Shown here: positions 18,359 to 27,747 of the stretch, piece by piece
Numbering within the stretch: position 1 is the stretch's first letter
Layout of the letters: each line of letters starts with the position of its first letter
Source: CAYYFX01 sp964571855
GTDB lineage: Bacteria; ARS69
Direction of reading: 5' to 3'
NCBI GenBank assembly: GCA_964571855.1
Contig: CAZNDO010000017.1
Location: forward strand, 1-64,000
DNA length: 64,000 nt
Program-made: the position numbers and the translations under genes
The notes under the pieces: generated by a model
The model's input: only the letters and a program-made list of their open reading frames with translations
What the model was told of the DNA's origin: nothing
Databases searched by the model: none

Positions 18359-19309
18359 ATGGCGAAGAAGATCATCGCCGTCGTGGGCGCCACCGGCGCC
18401 CAGGGCGGAGGGCTCGTGCGCGCGATCCTCGCGGACCGGGACGGCGGGTTCGCCGTTCGCGCCCTCACGCGGAACCCGGGCTCGGACAAGGCGAAGGCCC
18501 TTTCCGCCGCCGGCGCCGAGGTCGTGGCCGCGGACCTGGACGATCCCGACAGCCTGAAGCGCGCCTTCCGCGGCGCGCACGGCGCGTTCTGCGTCACGAA
18601 CTTCTGGGAGCACTTCTCCCCGGACAAGGAACTGGCGCAGGCGAAGAACATGGCGGATGCGGCGAAGGCGGAGAAGGTGGCGCACGTCATCTGGTCCACG
18701 CTGGAGGACACGCGCAAGCTCTCGCCGCTCACGGACGCGCACATCCCCACGCTGCACGGCAAGTACAAGGTCCCGCACTTCGACGCGAAGGGGGAGGCGG
18801 ACGCGCACTTCGCGGCGTCGGGCGTGCCCACCACGTTCCTGCTCACGTCGTTCTACTGGGAGAACTTCGTCTTCTTCGGAATGAACCCGAAGCCGGACGC
18901 GGAAGGCACGCTGGTCTTCGCGCTGCCGATGGACGACGCGAAGCTCCCGGGCATCGCGGTCGAGGACATCGGGAAGTGCGCGTACGCCATCTTCCGGCAG
19001 GGGCCGTCCGGGTTCGCCGGGAAGTACGTGGGCATCGCCGGGGACCACGTGACGGGCAGCGAGATGGCGGCCGCCATGTCCAAGGCGTTCGGCCGCACGG
19101 TCCGCTGCAACGCGGTGCCGCCGGAGGTCTACCGCTCGTTCGGATTCCCGGGCGCGGACGATCTCGGCAACATGTTCCAGTACAAGCGGGACTTCAACGC
19201 GCAGTTCACGGGCGCGCGCCGGCTGGAGGTGGCGCGCTCGCTGAACCCGGACATGCTCACGTTCGAGGCGTGGCTCGAGGCGAACAAGGACCGGATCCCG
19301 CGCGAGTAG
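18359..19309 (+). CDS. NmrA-like NAD(P)-binding protein
   Basis: 316 residues. The start ATG follows GGGAG. The nucleotide-binding loop is VVGATGAQGGGLVRAIL (about 7-23), followed by VRALTRNPGS with an Arg that favours NADP, and AAGAEVVAADLDDPDSLKRAFRGAHGAFCVTNFWE. These are hallmarks of NmrA/HSCARG-type atypical short-chain reductases, which lack the SDR Tyr-x3-Lys catalytic pair and sense redox state or act as reductases on quinone-like compounds. HxxxWSTLED and FLLTSFYWENF are also typical. No operon partner is evident; upstream is a 136-base gap from the NifX-like gene. Confidence 0.92.
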   Translation: MAKKIIAVVGATGAQGGGLVRAILADRDGGFAVRALTRNPGSDKAKALSAAGAEVVAADLDDPDSLKRAFRGAHGAFCVTNFWEHFSPDKELAQAKNMADAAKAEKVAHVIWSTLEDTRKLSPLTDAHIPTLHGKYKVPHFDAKGEADAHFAASGVPTTFLLTSFYWENFVFFGMNPKPDAEGTLVFALPMDDAKLPGIAVEDIGKCAYAIFRQGPSGFAGKYVGIAGDHVTGSEMAAAMSKAFGRTVRCNAVPPEVYRSFGFPGADDLGNMFQYKRDFNAQFTGARRLEVARSLNPDMLTFEAWLEANKDRIPRE

Positions 19310-19321
19310 CCGCCGCCGCGA

Positions 19322-19435
19322 TCAGTCCAGACGCAGCGTCAGCTCCACGAGCCGCTCCCCCCGCCGCACGGTGAGGGGGAGCGGCGTCCCGCGCAGCGCC
19401 TCCACGCGCGCGACGGTCTTGAATCCGGGCGGGCG
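19322..19435 (-). pseudogene. Fragment encoding the C-terminal end of a PDZ domain
   Basis: On the minus strand, between an upstream in-frame stop (19436-19438) and a stop at 19322-19324, the translation reads RVEALRGTPLPLTVRRGERLVELTLRLD. This resembles the last two strands of a PDZ domain as found at the end of HtrA/TSP-type proteases. No start codon or upstream domain is present, so it is a likely gene fossil lying in a 190-base gap. Confidence 0.45.
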
Positions 19436-19499
19436 TCACTGCAGAATCGGCACTCCCCCGCGACCGCTGCCACGGCATCCTGCTCCGTGGAGGCAGAAC

Positions 19500-19850
19500 A
19501 TGGATCGGCGCGAGTTCCTGGCGAAGGCGGGCGTGGTGGCCACGTGGGCCGCGGTGGCGGTGCGCGTGGGCGGTTGCGGCGACGACGGGGACGGCAACCC
19601 CATGGACGGCGACGACGGGGACGTGACCGGGTCCGTCGCGAGCAGCTCCGGCCACACGCACGCGGTCTCCATCTCGGCGGCGCAGATCGACGCGGCGAAC
19701 GCGGTCACCCTCACGCTGTCGAACTCGGCCGGGCACGTGCATGAGGTGTCGCTGACCGCGGATCAGGTCATGGACATCGGCGCCGGAGCGCGGGTGACCG
19801 CGGTCAGCACGAACGACAGCGGCCACACGCACGCGGTCACGTTCAACTGA
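19500..19850 (+). CDS. Small His-rich Tat-exported protein with three GHxHxV repeats
   Basis: 116 residues; GGAGG precedes the ATG. The N-terminus MDRREFLAKAGVVATWAAVAVRVGGC has an RR-type Tat signal followed by a lipobox-like GGC. The Asp-rich linker DDGDGNPMDGDDGD resembles a calcium-binding stretch. Three copies of the motif SGHTHAVSIS / AGHVHEVSLT / SGHTHAVTFN are spaced about 30 residues apart, suggesting a metal (copper or zinc) or cofactor site on a beta-sandwich. Related small exported proteins are known, but I cannot name a defined function. Its stop codon overlaps the convergent subtilase stop by 8 bases. Confidence 0.8.
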   Translation: MDRREFLAKAGVVATWAAVAVRVGGCGDDGDGNPMDGDDGDVTGSVASSSGHTHAVSISAAQIDAANAVTLTLSNSAGHVHEVSLTADQVMDIGAGARVTAVSTNDSGHTHAVTFN

Positions 19851-22200
19851 CGTCGCGTCCGGCGCGCGCCACCTCGAACGTGATGCGACCGAGCTGCCGG
19901 CCGTCCACGACCTGATCGATCGCGAGCGGCGTCCAGTCGAAGGCCGATCCCGCCGGAACGGTCACGCGCACGAGGACCTCGGCGTCGTCGTCCGCGTCGA
20001 GCCGGAGACGCAGCGGCCGCCGGCGCAGCTCGCCGAGCGTCCACGTGCCGGACGCCCCGGCGAGCCGCGCGGCGTCCATGGCCACGTGCGCCCCGTCCGG
20101 CAGGCCCGACCCGAACCGCAGCTCGTGCTGCGCCGGTCCCTCGGGCATCCCGCGCAGCCGCATGCGGAAGCGCGCGTCCTCGCCCGGGACCGGCGCGCGC
20201 CGCTGCCGGCTGAGCATCCGCAGCCGCCCCGAACCCCGGAGGAAGGCGAGATATTCCTCCGTCGACGCCTCCGCGTGCGGGAGCCCGTTCCCCTCGGCCT
20301 CGTCCGCGATCCCCGCGATCCAGCTCAGCGGCCCGCCCGGGATGTCCGCGGGAAGCGACCACGGCTTCGAGACCTTCACGCCCCCGGAGGGGACGCCGTC
20401 CACGGCCATGCGGCCAAGCGGCCGCCAGAACCGCGGGTGCAGGAACGGGGACGGCTCCGACCACCACAGCGCAACCTCCACGTCCTGGACCTCGGGCGTC
20501 CGGTTCCGCACGCGAACGCGCACGCTGCCCCCGGGCGACGCATCGGCGGGTGCGAACGCCTGGTGGCGCATCTCGGGATGGTCGAACGGTGGCGGCGGCG
20601 GACCCGGGCGCGGGACGAGGATGTCCGGGCAGAGGAACTTGTAGAAACGGTGGGCGCGATCGTTCAGTTCCGTCAGCTCGTCCATCAGGAGCACGCGCGC
20701 CGCGGAAGGAAGCTCCAGCGCGGCCTTCGCAAGATCCGGCTGCGGGCCGATCCGATGCGTGGCCTCCTCCTCGTAGTACGGGTCCTCCGGGCGGAACGTC
20801 TGCGGCCAGCCGAAGTCCTCGTTCCGCAGGAGATCCCGCAGCGCCTGCGGCTCGGCGGGCGGACCCTCCGCCGCGCCGTCCACGCCGAGACGGCGTTTGT
20901 GCGCGGCCTGGAGCAGCGCCACCACTCCCCCGACGATGGCGGTGGCCGCGGACGTGGCCGAGAACCAGCGCGCCACCACCTCCGTGGCCGGGCAGCCCGG
21001 GTTCAGGACCGCCCCGCCCAGGCCCGGTTCCCGCGAGCACGCCGTGACCTCCGCGGACGCGGACGCGTGGCAGTCCACCCGGGGCCCGTAGTTCGTGCCG
21101 TGGATGGCCTGACCATCCGATTCGCGCCAGCGCACACGCGTGGCGCCGTCGTCCCCCAGGGTGCCCCCGCCCACGACGATGGCGCCGGAGTCGTCGGCGG
21201 ACGGGTCCCAGTCGAAGTACTCGCCGTCCGGATCGACTCCCTTGAAGGAACCCCCCAGGCTGCCCAGGCCGTTCCCGGCCGGTTCCACCACGGCGATGCC
21301 GCGGCCGACGGCCACCTGGATGGCGCGGAAGACGTCCGGGTTGATCTCGACGGGGAACGACTTGGGCTCCCTCGACGTGGGCGCCATGCTCCACTCGCCG
21401 GCCGCCGGGAGGAAGGCCTCGTGCTCGAGCACGAGCACGTCGCCCGCCACGAGCCCCTCGCCGGCGCCGGGCGTGTCGCCGAGCGCGCGGTCGATGGCCT
21501 CGCCCATGCTCGCCTCGTCCGGCACGGCGCTGAACGCAAGGCGCGCGCCGTACGCGATCCCGCGCGTCCCTTCCTCTCCGGACGACCCGAACGGCCGCGC
21601 TCCGATCACGCCGAGCGCCGCCGTGCCGTGGCGGTACGCGGTCTCGCTGCTCCCGGCGGGCATCGCGGGCATCGCGGTGTCCGCCAGGAACTCCACGTGC
21701 TGCAGCGACTCGTGCGGATCGTACGCGGTGTCGCAGACGCACACGCGCACGCCGGCGCCGTCGGTCTCGCTCCACAAGGCGGCCGGGCCCACGCCCACGG
21801 GCGATTCCGCGAGGTAGTCCTGCTGCGCCTGGTAGTCCGTCGCGACCGGCGAGCAAGGACGCGTGGGCAGCGCGAGCACGGCCTGCTCCACATCCGATCG
21901 GGCCCGCAGCCGCGCCAGCAGGTCGCGCACGTCGTCCACGTCCGCGGGCAGCCGGACGCGGAGGAACCGATCCAGGCTGCGGCCACCCCCCGGACGAGCG
22001 AGCGGATGACCCTGCGCGATCAGGCGGCGCGCGAAGCGCGGGAAGCTCATGCGGGGCACGGCGCCCTGCGGGAGCAGCCGGGCGAAGCGCACGAAGGGCG
22101 CCCCATCCTCCAGAAGCCCCTGGCCGCCCTGCTCCAGGACGGAGTCCCCCTCCGCGAGCTTCACGATCAGCTCGACCGGGATGCGGCGTGCGGGGCTCAC
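19843..22200 (-). CDS. Subtilisin-like (S8) serine protease without signal peptide
   Basis: 785 residues. The start is the GTG at 22200 that shares GTGA with the stop of the upstream gene. All catalytic elements are visible: Asp about 157 (VCVCDTAYDP), His about 191 (YRHGTAALG), oxyanion Asn about 310 (VEPAGNGLGSLGG) and Ser about 417 (SATSAATAIVGGVVALLQ), giving the D-H-S order of clan SB. A prodomain-like stretch occupies about 1-110. The C-terminal 300 residues carry beta-sandwich-like strands (VRVRVRNRTPEVQDVEVALWW). No secretion signal is present. It closes a sigma-kinase-CHAT-membrane protein operon, so it may be the last effector of a cascade. Confidence 0.9.
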   Translation of the reverse strand: MSPARRIPVELIVKLAEGDSVLEQGGQGLLEDGAPFVRFARLLPQGAVPRMSFPRFARRLIAQGHPLARPGGGRSLDRFLRVRLPADVDDVRDLLARLRARSDVEQAVLALPTRPCSPVATDYQAQQDYLAESPVGVGPAALWSETDGAGVRVCVCDTAYDPHESLQHVEFLADTAMPAMPAGSSETAYRHGTAALGVIGARPFGSSGEEGTRGIAYGARLAFSAVPDEASMGEAIDRALGDTPGAGEGLVAGDVLVLEHEAFLPAAGEWSMAPTSREPKSFPVEINPDVFRAIQVAVGRGIAVVEPAGNGLGSLGGSFKGVDPDGEYFDWDPSADDSGAIVVGGGTLGDDGATRVRWRESDGQAIHGTNYGPRVDCHASASAEVTACSREPGLGGAVLNPGCPATEVVARWFSATSAATAIVGGVVALLQAAHKRRLGVDGAAEGPPAEPQALRDLLRNEDFGWPQTFRPEDPYYEEEATHRIGPQPDLAKAALELPSAARVLLMDELTELNDRAHRFYKFLCPDILVPRPGPPPPPFDHPEMRHQAFAPADASPGGSVRVRVRNRTPEVQDVEVALWWSEPSPFLHPRFWRPLGRMAVDGVPSGGVKVSKPWSLPADIPGGPLSWIAGIADEAEGNGLPHAEASTEEYLAFLRGSGRLRMLSRQRRAPVPGEDARFRMRLRGMPEGPAQHELRFGSGLPDGAHVAMDAARLAGASGTWTLGELRRRPLRLRLDADDDAEVLVRVTVPAGSAFDWTPLAIDQVVDGRQLGRITFEVARAGRDVS

Positions 22201-23045
22201 GGGTACCACCAGGGCGGTTCCTGCGTCTTGCCCTCGGTGCTGCCGCCCTCGGGCTTCGCGGAGACGACCACGCGCGTGACCGCGGGGATCGACACGCGGT
22301 CGAACCGGTCCTTCGAGTGGTCGCCGTCCGTGCTCTCCACGAGTTCCCACGCCTGGACCTCGAACGCGTCCCCGAACCAGAACTCGAACTTCTTGTCGGT
22401 CCGGTACAGCCCGTCGGTCCCGGGCGCCTGCGTCGACTTCGCCGTGAACCCGCCCGGTCCTTGCCAGTACGAGATCACCGCACGCACGCGCTCCATGTCC
22501 GGGTGGAGCTGCCGTCCGCGCTTGCAGACGTCCGAGACCTCCCCGGGACCGACCACGGCATCGGAGCCGCCGCAACCGTCGGCGACCTTCCTGTTGGGGA
22601 ACAGCCAGAACGCCTCGTCCGGATCCAGCGGCGTCGGCGACTTCGCCAGGTCCTTCCAGCTCCCCACGATGTTGATCCAGACGAAGGGATCGCCGTCCGC
22701 CAGCCGGCTGGAGTAGACGACGGCGCCCGTGGCGTCGTACAGGGCGAGGCTGTCGAGCACGTAGTCCACGTCGGGGAAGTTCCCCACCTGCACGAGGAAC
22801 CCCGTCCAGAAGTAGGACGAGTCCTCCGACACCGTCCCCGCGTGATGGAAGCGGTTGTTGGTGGGGGCCCAGGTGGCCGCGTCCACGTGCTCGAGCACGA
22901 GGTTCGCGGCGCCGGTCGTCGTCGGCGCGGGCTCCCCCGTCACCGGAGTGACGGGCGACGGGCGCCAGGGCCATCGCCACAGGACGATGACGAGCACGAT
23001 GATCAGGATCGGACAGAACCAACGGCAGAACCAGCGTCCGCTCAT
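22197..23045 (-). CDS. Single-pass membrane protein of unknown family
   Basis: 282 residues; GGAGG precedes the ATG at 23045. Residues 5-25 (WFCRWFCPILIIVLVIVLWRW) form one strong membrane helix. The remaining part is soluble, with strands and Trp-rich motifs (SYFWTGFLVQVG, FVWINIVGSWKDLA, AVISYWQGPGGF, FEFWFGDAFEVQAWEL) and no signal for enzymatic activity. I do not recognise the family. It lies between the exported CHAT protein (16 bases upstream) and the subtilase (GTGA overlap), which suggests a membrane adaptor or target in the same pathway. Confidence 0.8.
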   Translation of the reverse strand: MSGRWFCRWFCPILIIVLVIVLWRWPWRPSPVTPVTGEPAPTTTGAANLVLEHVDAATWAPTNNRFHHAGTVSEDSSYFWTGFLVQVGNFPDVDYVLDSLALYDATGAVVYSSRLADGDPFVWINIVGSWKDLAKSPTPLDPDEAFWLFPNRKVADGCGGSDAVVGPGEVSDVCKRGRQLHPDMERVRAVISYWQGPGGFTAKSTQAPGTDGLYRTDKKFEFWFGDAFEVQAWELVESTDGDHSKDRFDRVSIPAVTRVVVSAKPEGGSTEGKTQEPPWWYP

Positions 23046-23061
23046 CGCTTCCTCCCGCGAC

Positions 23062-26034
23062 TCACTGCCAGTCGCCCACGGCCACGAACGGACCCCAAGT
23101 ATAGGGGTGCGCGTGCCCGGATTTCGACCTCTGCTTCGCGAGCATCTCCCGCGAGGCCTCCCGCACCGCCTGTGCCGTCGCGAGCCCGCGCGACCAGTGC
23201 GCGTCGTACACGTGTTGCATCCAGTCGCGCGTGGCCTCGTCATCCACGTCCCAGAGGCTCAGCAGGAGCGTGTGGACGCCGGCCAGCTCGAACGCGCGGC
23301 GCAGCCCCAGCACGCCCTCGCCGCGCCGGATCTCCCCGAGCCCGGTGTCGCACGCGGAGAGCACGGCCCACCGCGTTCCGGCGAGGTCCGACGTGGCGAT
23401 TTCCTCCGCGGTCAGCACCCCGTCGTCCGGACCCTCCCGTCCGTTCGCGCCGGCAAGGGCCAGGCCGGACAGCGGCCACCGCCGGCCGCCGCCGGCCGGC
23501 GTGCGCACGACCGCCCCGATCCCGCGCGTGCCGGGCCGCGCCGCGTCCGGGGCGCCGTCCAGGAAGAAGCCGTGCGTGGCCAGGTGCACCACCTCGCGGC
23601 CCTTCGCCCGCGCGATCACCGCGGACTCCGTGGCCTCGACACCGGCGAGAACCACCGGGGCGCCGAGTTCCGCCGCGGGCCAGGCGGCGCGCAGCGCGCG
23701 CACCTCCTCGCGCGTGCCGGGGAGCGGCTCGAAGCGCGGCAGGCGGCCGGCCGGGCGCGTGCCTTCGCCGTACGCCACATCCCCCACGAAGAGCGCGCCG
23801 TTCACGGGACGATCCGGCCACGGCCGCAGGAGATCGCGCTCCGCCGAGAGCTGGTGGAAGCACGGGCCCGTCTCCACCAGCCACGCATCCCCCGCGGCCG
23901 GGAGCGCCGCGAAGTTCACGAGGTGCAGCGAGCCGTCCGGCACGAGGATCACGGTGTCCGCGCCCGACACGCGCGGCGCCACCTTGTCCCACACGCTCGC
24001 CCGCAACGCGGCGCCGGCCGCGCGACATGCGCGCGCCGCCTCGGGGCCCGCGTCCGCCGCCCCGCGCTCGACGGACGCGCGCCACGCCGCCACGGCCGCG
24101 TCCACGCGGGCCGCGTCGTCGAGGTCCACGAGCTGCGGCCTCGCGCCCGCGGTGGCCACCCATGCCGCGTACCGTGCCGGCGCCCGCCCGTCGGCGCGGA
24201 GACGGACGAACGCCACCAGACCCGCGCGCGGCGGGATGGCCGCCAGCGCGGCGTCGCCGCCGATCTCCGGTCCGCTCCCGGACCCGGCCGCCCGGCGGGC
24301 GATCGCCCGTTCCGCGCGGTCGCGCCGCTCCACGGCGGCGTCGATCCGCGCGCGATGCGCGGCCTCGGCCACTCCCTCTCCGGGTCCCGCGACCAGCCGC
24401 TGGGCGAGCTCGCGGCTCGCGGCGCGCAGCTCCCGCAGCAGCCCGGGATCGGACGCCGCCGCGCGCCGGCGACGCAGCGTGTCCAGCACGAGCGCGCGCG
24501 AGCGAACGAGGGCGTCGAAGACGCGCGCGTCCGCCGCGGGATCGGGGCGCGCGCCCAGGCGGAACCGGTGCGCCTGATCCAGCCCGCCGCCGCGGACGTC
24601 CGCGAAGCGGACCGCTTCCCCCTCGGGCAGGAGATCGATGGTCAGCTCGGCGTGCGCGCGCGCGACGGTCTCGGACCGCAGCGCCGCCGCCAGCGCCGCC
24701 GCGTCGTTCCCCGCGCCCGCCTCCGCGCGGGCGATCGCCTCGCACGCCTCGGCCACCCGGGGATTCGCCGGTCCCACGGTCCGCTCGAAGATCCCGAGCG
24801 CCTCGGTGGCCGCCGCGCGGGCCTTCCCGAACCGCGCCGCCTCCGTCTCCGCGCGCGCCAGTTGCAGGAGGGCGCTGCCCAGGAACACGCTCTGCGTGCC
24901 GCGCCGGCGGATCTCCACGAGACGCGTCAGCTCGCGGACCGCCAGGTCCACCTGGCCGCGTTCCAGGTCCACCTGCCCCAGCCGCTCGAGGGACGCGGTG
25001 GTCTGCACGTGCTGCTCGCCCAGCCTCGCCTTGCGCACCGCGAGGGTCCGCTCGAGGAGGGCGCGCGCCTCGTCGGCGCGCCCCGCCGCGAGCAGCACGT
25101 CCGCCAGGTTCATGCGCGTCGACGCCACGGTCAGCCCGTCCTCGCCCTCCTCCTCGATCTGCGCGGCGCACACCTCGCGCAGGATCTCCTCCGCGCGCTC
25201 GTGCCGGCCGAGCGCGGACTGCACCAGGGCGAGGTTGTTGCGGCACGAGAGCGCGAGCGGATCGCCGGGGGGAAGGGACGCCAGCGCGGCCTCGTACTCG
25301 TCGCGCGCGGCGGCGTACTCGTCCAGCTGGAGCAGCGTTCCGGCGAGCCCGTTGTGCGCCCACGCCACGAGCGGATGCTGCGGCGCGGCGTTCCCCAGGA
25401 CCTCGAGGCACTTCGCGTACACCTCGCGCGCCCGCTCGAAGTCGGCGCCCTCGCCGATGAGCCGCCCGTAGTTGTACAGCGTCTTCGCGTACGTCACCGG
25501 ATCGCCCGCCGCGTCGATCGGCAGCACGCGCTCGAAGACCGCGGACGCCTCCTCCAGGAGGTCGCGGTCCACGTACAGGTTCGCGAGGATCTTGAACGAC
25601 AGGGCGCGCGCCGCCTCGGGCGAGCCGGCCACGTCGTGCAGCGCCACGGCGCGCTCCGCCTCGCGACGCGCGGACTCGAAGTCCCCGGCGCGGTGGTAGG
25701 CCTGGGCGAGGCGGCTCGTGGCGGTGGCGGCGCGGGTGCGATCGCCGGTGGCCGCGGTGCGGCGCGCGAGCTGCAGCGCGAGGTCCACGGCGTCCTCGCC
25801 GCCGCCCTTCACGGCGATGTCCACCATCTCCTGCAGGACCTCCAGCGCGAACTCCTCGTCCCCGCCCGCACCGGCGCGACTCCACAGCGCGCGCGCCCGG
25901 TCGCGGGCCTCCGCGAGCTGCCCGCCCCGGTGCAGCGACCGCACGGCGTCCAGCTCCGCGCGCGCGGCGTCGTCCACGGCGGGCGCCGGCGCGGCCGCGA
26001 GGGCCAGGAGGAGCACGAGCGCGAGGTTGCGCAT
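23062..26034 (-). CDS. Exported TPR protein with C-terminal CHAT (caspase-like) protease domain
   Basis: 990 residues. The ATG at 26034 is preferred to the GTG one codon earlier. A signal peptide (MRNLALVLLLALAAAPAPA) leads to about 550 residues of TPR-type helices (LAEARDRARALW, ALRLARRTAATGDR, AREEYEAALASLPPGD, ALGIFERTVG). The last about 330 residues are a CHAT domain: His about 821 (VVHLATHGFFLDG) and Cys about 895 (AVLSACDTGLGE) form the catalytic dyad, and LLLSLWDVDDEAT is the family's terminal strand-loop. The dyad is intact. It is 6 bases downstream of the kinase and is probably the sensor-protease of the operon. Confidence 0.92.
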   Translation of the reverse strand: MRNLALVLLLALAAAPAPAVDDAARAELDAVRSLHRGGQLAEARDRARALWSRAGAGGDEEFALEVLQEMVDIAVKGGGEDAVDLALQLARRTAATGDRTRAATATSRLAQAYHRAGDFESARREAERAVALHDVAGSPEAARALSFKILANLYVDRDLLEEASAVFERVLPIDAAGDPVTYAKTLYNYGRLIGEGADFERAREVYAKCLEVLGNAAPQHPLVAWAHNGLAGTLLQLDEYAAARDEYEAALASLPPGDPLALSCRNNLALVQSALGRHERAEEILREVCAAQIEEEGEDGLTVASTRMNLADVLLAAGRADEARALLERTLAVRKARLGEQHVQTTASLERLGQVDLERGQVDLAVRELTRLVEIRRRGTQSVFLGSALLQLARAETEAARFGKARAAATEALGIFERTVGPANPRVAEACEAIARAEAGAGNDAAALAAALRSETVARAHAELTIDLLPEGEAVRFADVRGGGLDQAHRFRLGARPDPAADARVFDALVRSRALVLDTLRRRRAAASDPGLLRELRAASRELAQRLVAGPGEGVAEAAHRARIDAAVERRDRAERAIARRAAGSGSGPEIGGDAALAAIPPRAGLVAFVRLRADGRAPARYAAWVATAGARPQLVDLDDAARVDAAVAAWRASVERGAADAGPEAARACRAAGAALRASVWDKVAPRVSGADTVILVPDGSLHLVNFAALPAAGDAWLVETGPCFHQLSAERDLLRPWPDRPVNGALFVGDVAYGEGTRPAGRLPRFEPLPGTREEVRALRAAWPAAELGAPVVLAGVEATESAVIARAKGREVVHLATHGFFLDGAPDAARPGTRGIGAVVRTPAGGGRRWPLSGLALAGANGREGPDDGVLTAEEIATSDLAGTRWAVLSACDTGLGEIRRGEGVLGLRRAFELAGVHTLLLSLWDVDDEATRDWMQHVYDAHWSRGLATAQAVREASREMLAKQRSKSGHAHPYTWGPFVAVGDWQ

Positions 26035-26040
26035 CACGCC

Positions 26041-27747
26041 TCAGGGAACGGGGTTGTCCAGCTCCACGCGCCAGGTCCACGGGCCGTCGCGATCCGACGC
26101 ATCGCGGATCCGCTCGAACACGCGCTCCAGGGGAGTGGCCGCGCGCACCGGCTCCCCACCCGTCCCCTTCACGACCCCGCCGATGCCGCGCACCCTGCGC
26201 GCCACCTGCTCCAGATCCGCGGGCGTGACCTCCACCGGGACACCGGCCGCGGCCTCCGGCACGTCCGCGATCGCCGCCTCCAGCGACTCCAGCCGCTCCG
26301 TGGACGCGATCACGTACACGCGCTCGCGGCCGCCCGCGCTCGTGACCGCCCAGCTGGCCGCCGCGCCGTCCAGGCGGCCGGGCAGGCGGTGCGTCGCGCC
26401 GGCGGGAAGCGGGTTGTGCGCATCGGTCCCGCTCAGCGGGAACAGGAGGTGCACCTGCCCGGCATCGTCCTCGTTCAGCACGTACGCCCACACGTCCCGG
26501 CTGCCGCGCAGATCCAGGTTCAGCAGGTCCCCGGGACGGACGGATCCGCCGCTGGCCAGCTCGGCCGTCCCGGCGTCGCGCGTGCGCAGGAGCGCCGCGG
26601 TGACGTCGAGCGGCGGCGGCGCAAGGGAGCGCCACACGAGCACGCCGGTCAGCACCGCCGCCGCGCCGATCGCGACCGGCGCCGCCCAGCGACGCGCGAG
26701 CGAGCGCACGGGCGACACGCCGACGGACGCCGCGAGCGACCGCTCCATCTCGCCCGCGCTCCGGTACCGCTCCGCCGGGTCCCGCGCGAGGGCGCGCTCC
26801 ACCACGGCCACGAACGCGGCCGGCGCGTCGGGCCGCGCGTCCCGCAGCGGCGTGAACTCGCCGCGGCGGTGACGGTCGCGCAGCTCGCGCGGCGACGTGG
26901 CATCCACCGGGTACCTCCCGGACACCAGCCGGTACAGCAGCACGCCCACCGCGTACAGGTCCGCGGCGGTGGCGCCCCGCTCGCCTTCGAACACCTCGGG
27001 CGCCAGGTACCGCGACGTACCCACGAACGCCTCGTGGTCCGGCAGCGACTCCACGCGGCGCGCGTCCACGGTGGTGCTGAAGTCCATGAGCACGATGCGC
27101 CCGCCCTCCTCGCGCATCACGTTCGCGGCCTTCACGTCGCGATGCACGAGTCCGGCCGCGTGGACGGCAGCGAGCGCCTTCAGGACTTCCACCCCGATCG
27201 CCACCGCCTCACGCGGACCGAACGTGCCGCGCTCCTCGAGGCACTGCTCGAGGGTGCGCCCCTGCACGAGCTCCATCCAGATCCCGACACGCCCGTCGCG
27301 GACGCGCGCGCCGTGCACCACCACCACGTTCGGATGCCGGATGCGCGCGAGCCCCTGCGCCTCGCGGAGCAGCGCCTGCGGGTCCGTGCCGCAGGTGCCC
27401 TTGAGGATCTTCAGCGCGACGTCCTTCTTCAGGTCCGGGTCGCGGGCGCGGTACACCTCGCCGCAGCCGCCGTGGCCGATGCGGTCCAGGATCTCGAGCG
27501 AGCCCCACGCGCGCAGGCGTTCGCCGGATCCTCCCTCGTCCGCGCGGGCCGGGGTGGCCGCGGGCTGCATGCGCTCCGTGGAGTCGAAGCCCAGCGGATC
27601 GCGCTGGATGGCGCCGAGCCGCTCGAGGACGCGCAGGTTCGCGATGAGCCGGCCGTCGTCCGTGTCGTCGATCTCCGCGTTCCAGTCCACGGGTTGCGCG
27701 TCCGCCACGGCGCCGGCGATGCGCTCCAGGCGATCCGGTGCCATCAT
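26041..27747 (-). CDS. Membrane Ser/Thr kinase with DFS metal loop and C-terminal DUF4384
   Basis: 568 residues. The start ATG forms ATGA with the sigma-factor stop. The kinase domain (about 80-340) has GHGGCGEVYRAR, VALKIL, HRDVKAANV and then MDFSTT: the metal-binding DFG is DFS here. The Asp is kept, so catalysis may survive, but loop regulation is likely altered. A membrane helix follows at about 365-385 (APVAIGAAAVLTGVLVW). The exterior region about 395-565 is a DUF4384 domain (GDLLNLDLRGSRDVWAYVLNEDDAGQVHLLFPL), a module typical of caspase/CHAT-linked systems. Its place between an ECF factor and a CHAT protease suggests a phosphorylation switch for the operon. Confidence 0.93.
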   Translation of the reverse strand: MMAPDRLERIAGAVADAQPVDWNAEIDDTDDGRLIANLRVLERLGAIQRDPLGFDSTERMQPAATPARADEGGSGERLRAWGSLEILDRIGHGGCGEVYRARDPDLKKDVALKILKGTCGTDPQALLREAQGLARIRHPNVVVVHGARVRDGRVGIWMELVQGRTLEQCLEERGTFGPREAVAIGVEVLKALAAVHAAGLVHRDVKAANVMREEGGRIVLMDFSTTVDARRVESLPDHEAFVGTSRYLAPEVFEGERGATAADLYAVGVLLYRLVSGRYPVDATSPRELRDRHRRGEFTPLRDARPDAPAAFVAVVERALARDPAERYRSAGEMERSLAASVGVSPVRSLARRWAAPVAIGAAAVLTGVLVWRSLAPPPLDVTAALLRTRDAGTAELASGGSVRPGDLLNLDLRGSRDVWAYVLNEDDAGQVHLLFPLSGTDAHNPLPAGATHRLPGRLDGAAASWAVTSAGGRERVYVIASTERLESLEAAIADVPEAAAGVPVEVTPADLEQVARRVRGIGGVVKGTGGEPVRAATPLERVFERIRDASDRDGPWTWRVELDNPVP

